Below are positions 24,163 to 31,372 of a stretch of DNA of 32,291 nucleotides, piece after piece. The stretch spans positions 1-32,291 of the forward strand of contig JAVWTD010000009.1 of the NCBI GenBank assembly GCA_036667875.1, read 5' to 3'. The notes beneath the pieces are model-generated. The model had not been told where the DNA came from. It saw only the letters and a list, made by a program, of their open reading frames with translations, and did no database searches. The translations under genes were made by a program, and so were the position numbers. Source of the stretch: CAJGDV01 sp036667875 (GTDB taxonomy: Bacteria; Bacillota_I; Bacilli_A; RF39; UBA660). Within the stretch, counting starts at the first letter, position 1; every line of letters starts with the position of its first letter.

Positions 24163-26697
24163 CTATTTGATTTTTTCTAACAATAATGAAAGATCATTTT
24201 TTTCTTTTTCTAAAGTTTCTCTATCACTTAAAACGACATTTGCTGGTGCTTTTTTTGTATAGTTTTCGTTACTTAGAAGTTTTGTTCTTCTTTCAATTGA
24301 ACTTTCTAATTTTTGTATTTCTTTTTTCATATTTTCAATATCACTTTCTGACATTGTACCATCGTAATAAATACCAATTATTGAGTCATTAAAGTTAACT
24401 TCTATTTTTGTGAATGTTGTTTTAGCATTTTCTACTATGTTTTCACATTTTGTCATTTTAGCAAGGATATCTTGACAGTTTAGAATTGTTTCATTATTGT
24501 TGTGTTCAATAATGAAGTCACGTCCCATTTTATTGTCTACTTTTAATTTTCTTATTTTTTGAATTAATTCAATTATTTCGTCTAATCCTGTATCTTTAAA
24601 TATATTTTTATCTACGACTGGATAGGAACTAATCATAATATTTTCGGCATCTTTGAATGGAATCATTGAATAAATCTCATCTGTTACATAAGGCATCATT
24701 GGATGCAACATTTTTATTATGGATGTTAGGGTATGGAGTAAAACAGTTTTTGTTGTATCATTCATATTTATTTTTGATAATTCAATATACCAGTCACAGA
24801 AGTCGTTCCAAATGAATGTATATAATTCTGTTCCTACTACATTGAATTCATATTTCTCCATGTGTTTTCTTACTGTTTTAATTGTTTTGTTAAGTTTTGT
24901 TAAAATCCATTTGTCTGACATTGTTAAATTCTCAAATGTTGGTTTTTTTAAGTCTTCAATATTCATTAATACAAATCTTGAGGCATTCCAAAGTTTGTTT
25001 ATAAAGTTCCAGTTTGCGGATACTTTTTCTGTGTCATATCTTAAGTCGGTTCCTGGTGCGGTTGAAGTTAAAAGGAAAAATCTTAAGGCGTCTGTTCCAT
25101 ATTCTTCAATTACATCCATAGGGTCTACTCCATTTCCTAAACTTTTACTCATTTTTCTTCCTTCTTTATCACGAATTAATCCGTGGATAATGCAGTCTTT
25201 AAACGGTCTTTTATTTAAGAATTCTAGTCCTTGAAAAGTCATTCTATTAACCCAAAAAGGTATAATATCATAGCCGGTTACTAGACAGTCATTTGGATAA
25301 TAGCGTTTTAACATATCAGTTTCTTCTGGCCAACCTAATGTTGAAAATGGCCATAAAGCACTTGAAAACCATGTATCTAATACATCAGGGTCTTGAGTGT
25401 ATCCTTCTTCTTTTGGTGGTTCTTCTCCTACATATATTTTGTCATCTTTATACCATGCTGGTATTTGATGGCCCCACCATAACTGACGAGATATACACCA
25501 ATCATAAGTAATTTCCATCCAGTGATTCATTGTTTTTTCGTATCTAGCTGGAACGAAATTTACTTTATTATTTTTATCTAATTGGTTTTTTAAAACTCTA
25601 TCTGCTAAGGGTCTCATTTTTACAAACCATTGTTTTGATAAATATGGTTCTACTACTGCGTTTGTTCTTTCAGAGTGTCCTACTGAGTGAATCATTGGCT
25701 TTATATCAATTAATAAATCTTTTTCTTTTAATTCAGTAATAAGTGCTTTTCTACATTCAAATCTTGAAAGTCCTTTATAATGAAGTGCTTGTTCATTCAT
25801 AGTTGCATCTTTATTCATTACTACTACTCTTTTTAAATTATGTCTATTTCCTACTTCAAAATCATTAGGGTCATGTGCGGGTGTTATTTTTACGCATCCT
25901 GTTCCAAGTTCTGGGTCGGCGTGTTTGTCTCCGATAATTGGTATAAGTTTATTTACGATTGGTAATATTACATTTTTACCGATTAAATGTTTATATCTTG
26001 GGTCTTCTGGATTAACTGCTACTGCAGTATCTCCGAATAGTGTTTCTGGTCTTGTTGTTGCAACTTCTAGGAATGTGCTTTTATCTTCTAAAAAATATTT
26101 TATATGATAAAATGCTCCTTCGTCATCTTTATAAATAACTTCTTCATTTGATAGAGCGGTCATTGCTTCTGGGTCCCAGTTTATGATTCTCTCTCCTCTG
26201 TAAATTAGTCCTTTTTTGTAATACTCAACAAAGACATGTTTTACTGCTTTTGATAGCCCTTCATCAAGGGTAAATCTTTCTTTGGTGTAATCTACAGATA
26301 TTCCTAATTTAGCCCATTGTGCATGGATATTTTCGGCATATTCCTCTTTCCAAGCCCATGCTTGTTTAAGCCAAAGTGATCTTTCCATGCTTCGTGGATC
26401 TATTCCTTGTGATTTTAATTTTTTGTCAATTTTTGCTTGTGTTGCAATTCCGGCATGATCCATTCCTGGAAGCCATAATGCATCAAATCCGTCCATTCTT
26501 TTATATCTTATTATTGTATCTTGTATTGCTACATCCCATGCATGTCCAAGGTGTAATTTGCCGGTTACATTTGGGGGAGGTATTGTTATACAAAATGGTT
26601 TTTTAGATAGGTCTCCGCTGTTAAAATATCCTTTGTTTTTCCAGTTTTCATATTTTTCTTTTTCTACTTCTTTATGATTGTATTTTGTTTCTAACAT
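24163..26697 (-). CDS. valS: Valyl-tRNA synthetase
   Basis: Charges tRNA-Val with valine. The 844-residue class I synthetase has HLGH (49-52) in NVTGKLHLGHAWD, the editing (CP1) domain with ATTRPETLFGDTAVAVNPED, the KMSKS loop (RKMSKSLGNGVDPMD, around residue 520), the anticodon-binding helices and a C-terminal coiled coil of Lys/Glu-rich heptads. Length is normal. The ATG lies inside the last codons of the HD-domain gene (26-base overlap), with AAAGGA upstream. Expression is probably set by the T-box leader in front of the HD gene. Confidence 0.97.
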   Translation of the reverse strand: MLETKYNHKEVEKEKYENWKNKGYFNSGDLSKKPFCITIPPPNVTGKLHLGHAWDVAIQDTIIRYKRMDGFDALWLPGMDHAGIATQAKIDKKLKSQGIDPRSMERSLWLKQAWAWKEEYAENIHAQWAKLGISVDYTKERFTLDEGLSKAVKHVFVEYYKKGLIYRGERIINWDPEAMTALSNEEVIYKDDEGAFYHIKYFLEDKSTFLEVATTRPETLFGDTAVAVNPEDPRYKHLIGKNVILPIVNKLIPIIGDKHADPELGTGCVKITPAHDPNDFEVGNRHNLKRVVVMNKDATMNEQALHYKGLSRFECRKALITELKEKDLLIDIKPMIHSVGHSERTNAVVEPYLSKQWFVKMRPLADRVLKNQLDKNNKVNFVPARYEKTMNHWMEITYDWCISRQLWWGHQIPAWYKDDKIYVGEEPPKEEGYTQDPDVLDTWFSSALWPFSTLGWPEETDMLKRYYPNDCLVTGYDIIPFWVNRMTFQGLEFLNKRPFKDCIIHGLIRDKEGRKMSKSLGNGVDPMDVIEEYGTDALRFFLLTSTAPGTDLRYDTEKVSANWNFINKLWNASRFVLMNIEDLKKPTFENLTMSDKWILTKLNKTIKTVRKHMEKYEFNVVGTELYTFIWNDFCDWYIELSKINMNDTTKTVLLHTLTSIIKMLHPMMPYVTDEIYSMIPFKDAENIMISSYPVVDKNIFKDTGLDEIIELIQKIRKLKVDNKMGRDFIIEHNNNETILNCQDILAKMTKCENIVENAKTTFTKIEVNFNDSIIGIYYDGTMSESDIENMKKEIQKLESSIERRTKLLSNENYTKKAPANVVLSDRETLEKEKNDLSLLLEKIK

Positions 26698-27415
26698 TAT
26701 TATTTATCCTTTCATCAATATATGTGATTACTTCATCATATACTTCTTTAAATATTTTTTGTTGTCCTATTTGTTTGTGATAATATTCTAAATATTTTTT
26801 CATATCTTCTAAACAGATATCATTGTATATATCAAATGCAAATGCATATTGTGCTGCTATTCGGTCGTTTTTGCATTTTGCTTTATTTCGGTCAACTGAA
26901 ACATGATTTCTTATGGCTTCAATTGTTTCTTTTGAAATTGGTTCATCATCTCCGTGTTGATTTAATTCATTGAGAAATCCTAGAAGATAGATTATATCAA
27001 TTTTATCTGCATCTCTTATAAGTTTAGCGTGCATTAGCATGCGTTCATTGTTTGTTTCTTCTATATGATGTTTATTATGATTTTTAATTGCAAATTTTAT
27101 TATTTCATAGTTTTCTTTTTTATCAGTAAAATTTATTATTTGGTTGTTGTCAAAAAGTTGTTCGACACTGTAATCAGCGTGGTCTATTGATCTTGAATCA
27201 ACATAAGTGTGATAGACTCGTAGTTGCTCAAATCTTCCAAAGTCATGTAACAATCCTATTAGAGTTGCTAGTTCTATGTCTTCTTTTGAAAATCCTAAAT
27301 TGGTTGCATATTTTTTTGCTAATTCCATTACTCTAAATGAATGTTGATATTTTACTTCTATATTTATATCATTTCTATCAAATCCATTAACATATTTATT
27401 AAATTCTTCTATCAT
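26672..27415 (-). CDS. HD-domain phosphohydrolase
   Basis: The 247-residue protein has the metal-dependent HD fold: H25 (KYQHSFRV), H57-D58 in LLHDFGRFE, H113 in KNHN and a later Asp in RDADKID. Such proteins hydrolyse phosphate esters of nucleotides or related compounds; the substrate cannot be read here. It lies between the valine T-box and valS and overlaps valS by 26 bases, so it is made whenever valS is induced. AGAGGTAA-like sequence serves as ribosome site. Confidence 0.85.
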   Translation of the reverse strand: MIEEFNKYVNGFDRNDINIEVKYQHSFRVMELAKKYATNLGFSKEDIELATLIGLLHDFGRFEQLRVYHTYVDSRSIDHADYSVEQLFDNNQIINFTDKKENYEIIKFAIKNHNKHHIEETNNERMLMHAKLIRDADKIDIIYLLGFLNELNQHGDDEPISKETIEAIRNHVSVDRNKAKCKNDRIAAQYAFAFDIYNDICLEDMKKYLEYYHKQIGQQKIFKEVYDEVITYIDERINNNVRNKIQS

Positions 27416-27433
27416 AATTTACCTCTTTCCATT

Positions 27434-27461
27434 AAAAAACACGCCCTATAATAAGGACGTG
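27434..27461 (-). terminator. T-box terminator hairpin
   Basis: A 7-bp GC-rich stem (27440-27446 with 27455-27461, one G-U pair), an 8-base loop and a six-base T-run on the minus strand. It competes with the antiterminator formed by the T-box sequence just upstream. Confidence 0.93.
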
Positions 27462-27652
27462 ATTACGTGGTACCACCTTAATTTATAAGTATTACTACTT
27501 ACCTTGAAATACTTAACGTGTATTAGGCGTATTACCTTAACTATTCGGGTAATAAGCTCCCAAGCTACTTTCAATAGTTATTAACGTTAGTTTTCATCAA
27601 CCACTAACTTTCTAAAGATAACTTCTATTTACTCCTCTTGTTCTTCGCAATT
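27434..27652 (-). promoter_or_regulatory. T-box riboswitch leader (probably tRNA-Val) of the HD-valS operon
   Basis: On the minus strand the leader has an AGAGGAGTAAA element near the 5' end (stem I), an AGAAAGTTAGTGG region like the distal stem I motifs, and the T-box sequence AAGGTGGTACCACG (27479-27466) immediately before the terminator. Uncharged tRNA would pair with the T-box bulge and favour antitermination. A GUA triplet at 27568-27566, after UUGAAA, is a candidate specifier codon for valine, consistent with valS downstream; the exact specifier needs folding. Confidence 0.93.
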
Positions 27653-27658
27653 AGACTT

Positions 27659-27687
27659 ATTATAGAATATTTTCTCTTGTTTGTCAA
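27659..27687 (-). promoter_or_regulatory. Consensus promoter of the HD-valS operon
   Basis: TTGACA (27687-27682), exactly 17 bases, then TATAAT (27664-27659) on the minus strand: a perfect sigma-A promoter. It starts only seven bases after the stop codon of the large prepilin gene. Confidence 0.95.
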
Positions 27688-27693
27688 TGATTT

Positions 27694-29928
27694 TTAACTA
27701 GTTACTAAAGGTGGTTTTATTGGGTCTGTGGTGTGACAGTTTGGCATGTTTGGTGGACAATCAGTACCACCTCCTCCAATTCCGCCTCCAGTGTTGATAA
27801 AGTCTCTTCCTGAAGTATCATTTGTAAAAGTTGTCTCTGCTACTGAAACGATTGAGCGGGAAGTTGATTTTACAGTTGATTTTCCAGTACTTGCAGATAA
27901 AGCAAATATTCCTGCTTTTACGTTATCGCTGTATATTCCTCCTCTTACAAACCATACTTTTCCTGTATCTGTTCCGGGTAATTCTCTTTTGTCTTGATAC
28001 CAGTTAGAGCCTGTTTTAGAAATATCAAATAATGCATCTCCTGGTAGGAAATAATTATAGTCAAATTTTAAACTAACTGATGTGACTTGATATGGTATAT
28101 AGAGTGATGGTTTATAAGCACCTGATTTAGGCATACCATCAGTAAGTGCCCCATTAAATCCTGAATTGTTTGTTTTATTTAATCCTGAATAAATGGATGA
28201 ATTAGGTTCGTTTAGTACTGAAAGTGTAAGTTCTTCACTTCCTCCGGACAAGTCATAAACTCCTGTGATATTTCCAGTTGAGGATGATCCTTGACCTTGT
28301 TTAGTTTCATAAGTATATGATCCTTCTACAGATGTTGGACTGCCTGGTAATGATTTACTTCCTAAACTTCTTCCAGTATATACTTGTGTACTATTATTAA
28401 TATATATTTCTTTATCGTCTTTGGAATAATTTGAATTTCCATATTTTCCATATTTAGATTGAGAAAGATAAGATACTGCTCCCCACTCTAAGTTGGTAAT
28501 CATGTGTGTATTATATTTTGTTATTCCAATTTCACCTGCTACTTTGTCGTGTGATTTTATTATATCTTCATAAAATTCTTTTGTTGTTCTATTTACGCTA
28601 TTTAATGAGGATACATTTGGTTTTGATTGAATACCGTTTGCACTTGCTGATATTTCAAATTTAGACATCCATAATCCACTTATTTGTTCATTATAATTAT
28701 TTTTAAAGGCGTCATGTATTTTAAATCCTTTTGTTGATTTTAATGTAGTTGATTTTAATAAATTGATTTCTATTTCTCCTGGGTTATTTGAGTCTGTTCC
28801 ATTATTTCCATAGAATCCAGTTACTTTATATTCAAATCTAGGAATCCATACAAACATAGAATCGATATCTGTTGGTTCTAAAAGATTTCCTACTGTTTTT
28901 ATTATTCCATTTGCTAATACTACTGCATTTGCCCATTTTTGATTTTCATAGTTATACCAATTAGTATCTGTTTCAGATATTATTTTCCATTTATTTGCGG
29001 TTGTATCATAGATAACTGGTTTCATTGCTAATGTTAATACTGGCTTGTTATCTCCTACAGGTGCTGGACTACTAGATGGAACCACTTTAATTTTACTAGT
29101 TACAATTGTATGATTTCCACTATTATCTACTGCACTGTATTTAACGTAGTATTCTCCTACTACTCCAAGACTTATATTACTTATTGCATTAATTTTTAAA
29201 GGTTGTCCACTATTATCGGTAGCTGTTACTCCTTCTAGAATATTAAATGATAATATATTGTCTGCAACTACAATTTCTTTGTTTGCAATTATTAGTGGTT
29301 TAACATTATCTATTACATTAACTGTTCTTTTTTTAATTATCATTTTATTATTAACAGTTACTTTATATTCTAAGGTATATTTTCCGATTGTGTTTGTGTT
29401 TACAACTCCTGATGTTATTACTGTATTATTGATATTCTTGTTTGCTGAATCTGTTGCAGTAAATCCTGGTTCAACATAAGTGTCTCCAAGGTGTAAATTT
29501 ATGGGGTTTGCTCCTAAAAGAACAAGATTTGGGTAACCTTCTAGTTCGTTACAGTCTATTTTTTCTCCATCATCAAGTATTTTTGGAACTGATACTTCAT
29601 AATTGTTTTTGTTTCTTGTTATTGTTATTATGTTGTTGTTTGATAGACATTTATCACTTAATGGATTTTTCAAATCAAAATCTAAATAACCATTTATTTT
29701 TAAATCATCTAATGTTATTGTATAACTTGTGTTATCTTCAATATCCATTCTTATGTCTTTTGAGTAGTTTCTTGCTGCTGTAATTATTGTATTTCTTTGT
29801 GTTTCATATCCTTTTTCTTTTGCTCTTTTTATTTGGCTGTCTACAGCGGGCAATGTAATCAAGGCTATTATCCCTAAAAGAGTTATTACTCCAAGTAATT
29901 CGATTAATGTAAATGCATTTTTTTTCAA
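27694..29928 (-). CDS. Large prepilin-like adhesin with Ig-like and C-type-lectin-like regions
   Basis: About 744 residues. KKNAFTLIELLGVITLLG is a class III signal, with Ala instead of Gly before the cleavage site. A small pilin-like head follows (~30-130), then two Ig-like repeats (~138-210 and ~211-285) of the DUF5011/HYR kind (GDTYVEPGFTATD, GVTATDNSG). From ~300 a long domain begins with SMFVWIPRFEYKVTG and ends with VWFVRGGIYSDNVKAGIFA, which resembles the FGE-sulfatase/C-type-lectin fold. A Gly-rich linker and a CPPNMPNC loop end the protein. Start: TTG at 29928, six bases after GAGGTG; the GTG at 29937 lies in that site. A tip adhesin or minor pilin is inferred. Its own promoter precedes it, but no terminator follows. 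Confidence 0.85.
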   Translation of the reverse strand: MKKNAFTLIELLGVITLLGIIALITLPAVDSQIKRAKEKGYETQRNTIITAARNYSKDIRMDIEDNTSYTITLDDLKINGYLDFDLKNPLSDKCLSNNNIITITRNKNNYEVSVPKILDDGEKIDCNELEGYPNLVLLGANPINLHLGDTYVEPGFTATDSANKNINNTVITSGVVNTNTIGKYTLEYKVTVNNKMIIKKRTVNVIDNVKPLIIANKEIVVADNILSFNILEGVTATDNSGQPLKINAISNISLGVVGEYYVKYSAVDNSGNHTIVTSKIKVVPSSSPAPVGDNKPVLTLAMKPVIYDTTANKWKIISETDTNWYNYENQKWANAVVLANGIIKTVGNLLEPTDIDSMFVWIPRFEYKVTGFYGNNGTDSNNPGEIEINLLKSTTLKSTKGFKIHDAFKNNYNEQISGLWMSKFEISASANGIQSKPNVSSLNSVNRTTKEFYEDIIKSHDKVAGEIGITKYNTHMITNLEWGAVSYLSQSKYGKYGNSNYSKDDKEIYINNSTQVYTGRSLGSKSLPGSPTSVEGSYTYETKQGQGSSSTGNITGVYDLSGGSEELTLSVLNEPNSSIYSGLNKTNNSGFNGALTDGMPKSGAYKPSLYIPYQVTSVSLKFDYNYFLPGDALFDISKTGSNWYQDKRELPGTDTGKVWFVRGGIYSDNVKAGIFALSASTGKSTVKSTSRSIVSVAETTFTNDTSGRDFINTGGGIGGGGTDCPPNMPNCHTTDPIKPPLVTS

Positions 29929-29973
29929 TTCTTTCACCTCTTACGAAATATTTGTTATCTACTATATAACCAC

Positions 29974-29982
29974 ATTATAACA
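29974..29982 (-). promoter_or_regulatory. Extended -10 promoter of the large prepilin gene
   Basis: TGTTATAAT on the minus strand, about 45 bases before the TTG start. Confidence 0.6.
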
Positions 29983-30000
29983 TAATTTTATTAATTTTTA

Positions 30001-30029
30001 AAAAAAATATCGACTTTATTTGTCGATAT
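30001..30029 (-). terminator. Terminator after the small prepilin gene
   Basis: A perfect 8-bp stem ATATCGAC/GTCGATAT (30007-30014 with 30022-30029), a 7-base loop and a seven-base T-run on the minus strand. Confidence 0.9.
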
Positions 30030-30054
30030 AGTTTATTATGAAATATTATTTTTT

Positions 30055-30441
30055 TTATGCTACTTCACAAGTCTCTGTTGTAGTAACTGTACCTCTTATT
30101 TCATAAGTATAGTTATTTTTTATTCTTGTTATTCTTAAAACAGTCATATTATTTATACATTTTTTATTTCTTGGGTCTCTAAAGTCAACTTCGATTAGTC
30201 CTTCTTTTTTTAGGTCTCCTAGGGTTTTTTCAATAAATTGTCCTTCTGTTTCGGGAAGTTCTAATATGTGTTTTGCTCCCCAGTTTTTTAGTCCTTGTTT
30301 CATGTTTTCTAATTGCACTTGATAACTGTCTTCACGTGATCCTTTAATTACTAATTCGGTAGCGGGTACTACTATAATTGCTAGAAGTCCTAAGAGTGTA
30401 ATTACTGCTAGCATTTCTACTAGTGTAAATCCTTTTTTCAT
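30055..30441 (-). CDS. Type IV prepilin-like protein (small)
   Basis: The 128-residue protein starts MKKGFTLVEMLAVITLLGLL, a class III signal cleaved after Gly with Glu5. The globular part (QGLKNWGAKHILELPETEG, then KKCINN and a C-terminal TETCEVA) matches the head region of the large prepilin next door (LSDKCLSNNN, ITRNKNNYEVS), so the two are related. The two cysteines probably form the C-terminal disulfide. AGGTGA is the ribosome site. It is a single-gene unit. Confidence 0.9.
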   Translation of the reverse strand: MKKGFTLVEMLAVITLLGLLAIIVVPATELVIKGSREDSYQVQLENMKQGLKNWGAKHILELPETEGQFIEKTLGDLKKEGLIEVDFRDPRNKKCINNMTVLRITRIKNNYTYEIRGTVTTTETCEVA

Positions 30442-30457
30442 ATTATCACCTACGAAT

Positions 30458-30466
30458 AGTATAACA
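30458..30466 (-). promoter_or_regulatory. Extended -10 promoter of the small prepilin gene
   Basis: TGTTATACT on the minus strand, 17 bases before the start codon at 30441, so the message would have a very short leader. Confidence 0.5.
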
Positions 30467-30484
30467 TATTTTATACTTGTATAT

Positions 30485-30509
30485 AAAAAAAATGAAGATT
30501 TCTCTTCAT
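30485..30509 (-). terminator. Terminator after the slipin gene
   Basis: A 7-bp stem ATGAAGA/TCTTCAT (30492-30498 with 30503-30509), a 4-base loop and a T-run on the minus strand. Confidence 0.88.
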
Positions 30510-30513
30510 AATT

Positions 30514-31263
30514 TTATTTTTTAAGTTTTTCAGCAATTCCATCAATAGCTCTTAATGTTTCAATAGGAATAGCAAATATAACTGTATTTGATTGATCACT
30601 ACTTAAATCGTTAAGAGTTGCAAGTGTTCTTAAATGTAATGCTCCTGGAGTTCTTCCCATTGTGTTAGCAGCTTTTGCTAAGTTTTCAGCAGCTTCTACT
30701 TCACCTTGAGCTTTAGTTATTACGGCAGCTTTCTCACGTTCTGCTTCTGCTACTTTTGCGATAACACGTTTCATTTCTAATGGTAGTGAAACGTCTTTAA
30801 GTTCTACATTTTCTACTTTTATTCCCCATGGGTCACTTGCTTTATCGATAACTCCACAAATTTCTGCACTTATTCTTTCTCTTTGTGTTAGTAACTCATC
30901 TAGTGTTACTGAACCTACTTGATTACGCATTGTTGTTTGTGCTAGTTGACTTACTGCATAATAGAAATCTTCTACTTCACAGATTGCTTTCCCAGCATCA
31001 AATACTTTGTAATATATAACTGCATTTATTTTAATTGATACGTTATCTTTAGTAATTGCTTCTTGTTCTGGTACGTCTACTGCTTTTGTTCTAATGTCTA
31101 CTTTTTTATAAAATTGAAAAATAGGTAGTACAATAGTCCAACCTGGGCTTAATATTCTTGTAAACTTACCAAATGTAAATAAAAGTCCTCTTTCATATTC
31201 ATTAATTTGTTTTACCGAAGGTACTAACATAAATATGATTAATAAAATAATAATTATTGGCAT
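30514..31263 (-). CDS. SPFH-domain protein (stomatin/slipin)
   Basis: The 249-residue protein has a short N-terminal membrane segment (1-14) and the SPFH domain: INEYERGLLFTFGKFTRILSPG (~20-41), DIRTKAVDVPEQEAITKDNV, VEDFYYAVSQLAQTTMRNQVG and WGIKVENVELKDVSLP, followed by the Ala/Glu-rich helix AEREKAAVITKAQGEVEAAE. It is a typical bacterial slipin scaffolding membrane microdomains. No NfeD partner is adjacent in view. GGAGGA precedes the ATG, and the gene is a single-gene unit. Confidence 0.95.
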   Translation of the reverse strand: MPIIIILLIIFMLVPSVKQINEYERGLLFTFGKFTRILSPGWTIVLPIFQFYKKVDIRTKAVDVPEQEAITKDNVSIKINAVIYYKVFDAGKAICEVEDFYYAVSQLAQTTMRNQVGSVTLDELLTQRERISAEICGVIDKASDPWGIKVENVELKDVSLPLEMKRVIAKVAEAEREKAAVITKAQGEVEAAENLAKAANTMGRTPGALHLRTLATLNDLSSDQSNTVIFAIPIETLRAIDGIAEKLKK

Positions 31264-31282
31264 AAAATCATCCTCCTACTTA

Positions 31283-31291
31283 ATTATATCA
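31283..31291 (-). promoter_or_regulatory. Extended -10 promoter of the slipin gene
   Basis: TGATATAAT on the minus strand, 19 bases before the start codon; -35 is weak. The region between it and 31358 is very AT-rich and holds nothing else I can name. Confidence 0.55.
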
Positions 31292-31358
31292 CAACTTAAT
31301 TAAATATATAATATATTTTTTTTACTAATTTAAGTAACTTTTCTCTGGTTCAAGGGGT

Positions 31359-31372
31359 GGAGTTAATACTCC
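31359..31372 (-). repeat. Small hairpin directly after the candidate variable repeat
   Basis: A 5-bp stem GGAGT/ACTCC with a 4-base loop (31359-31363 with 31368-31372), starting at the last base of the stop codon of the lectin-like gene. No T-run follows, so it is not a terminator. DGR target genes typically have such a hairpin or cruciform just after the variable repeat. Confidence 0.6.

Noticed and set aside
27841..27990. The end of the large prepilin (VRGG...AGIFA) as a second DGR variable repeat.
   Set aside because: Most codons there end in A and the composition does not differ from the rest of the gene, unlike 31375-31490.
31346..31370. A GGTTCAA heptamer that looks like a tRNA T-loop, perhaps an attachment site.
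   Set aside because: The flanks do not form a T-arm and no other tRNA arm is present on either side.
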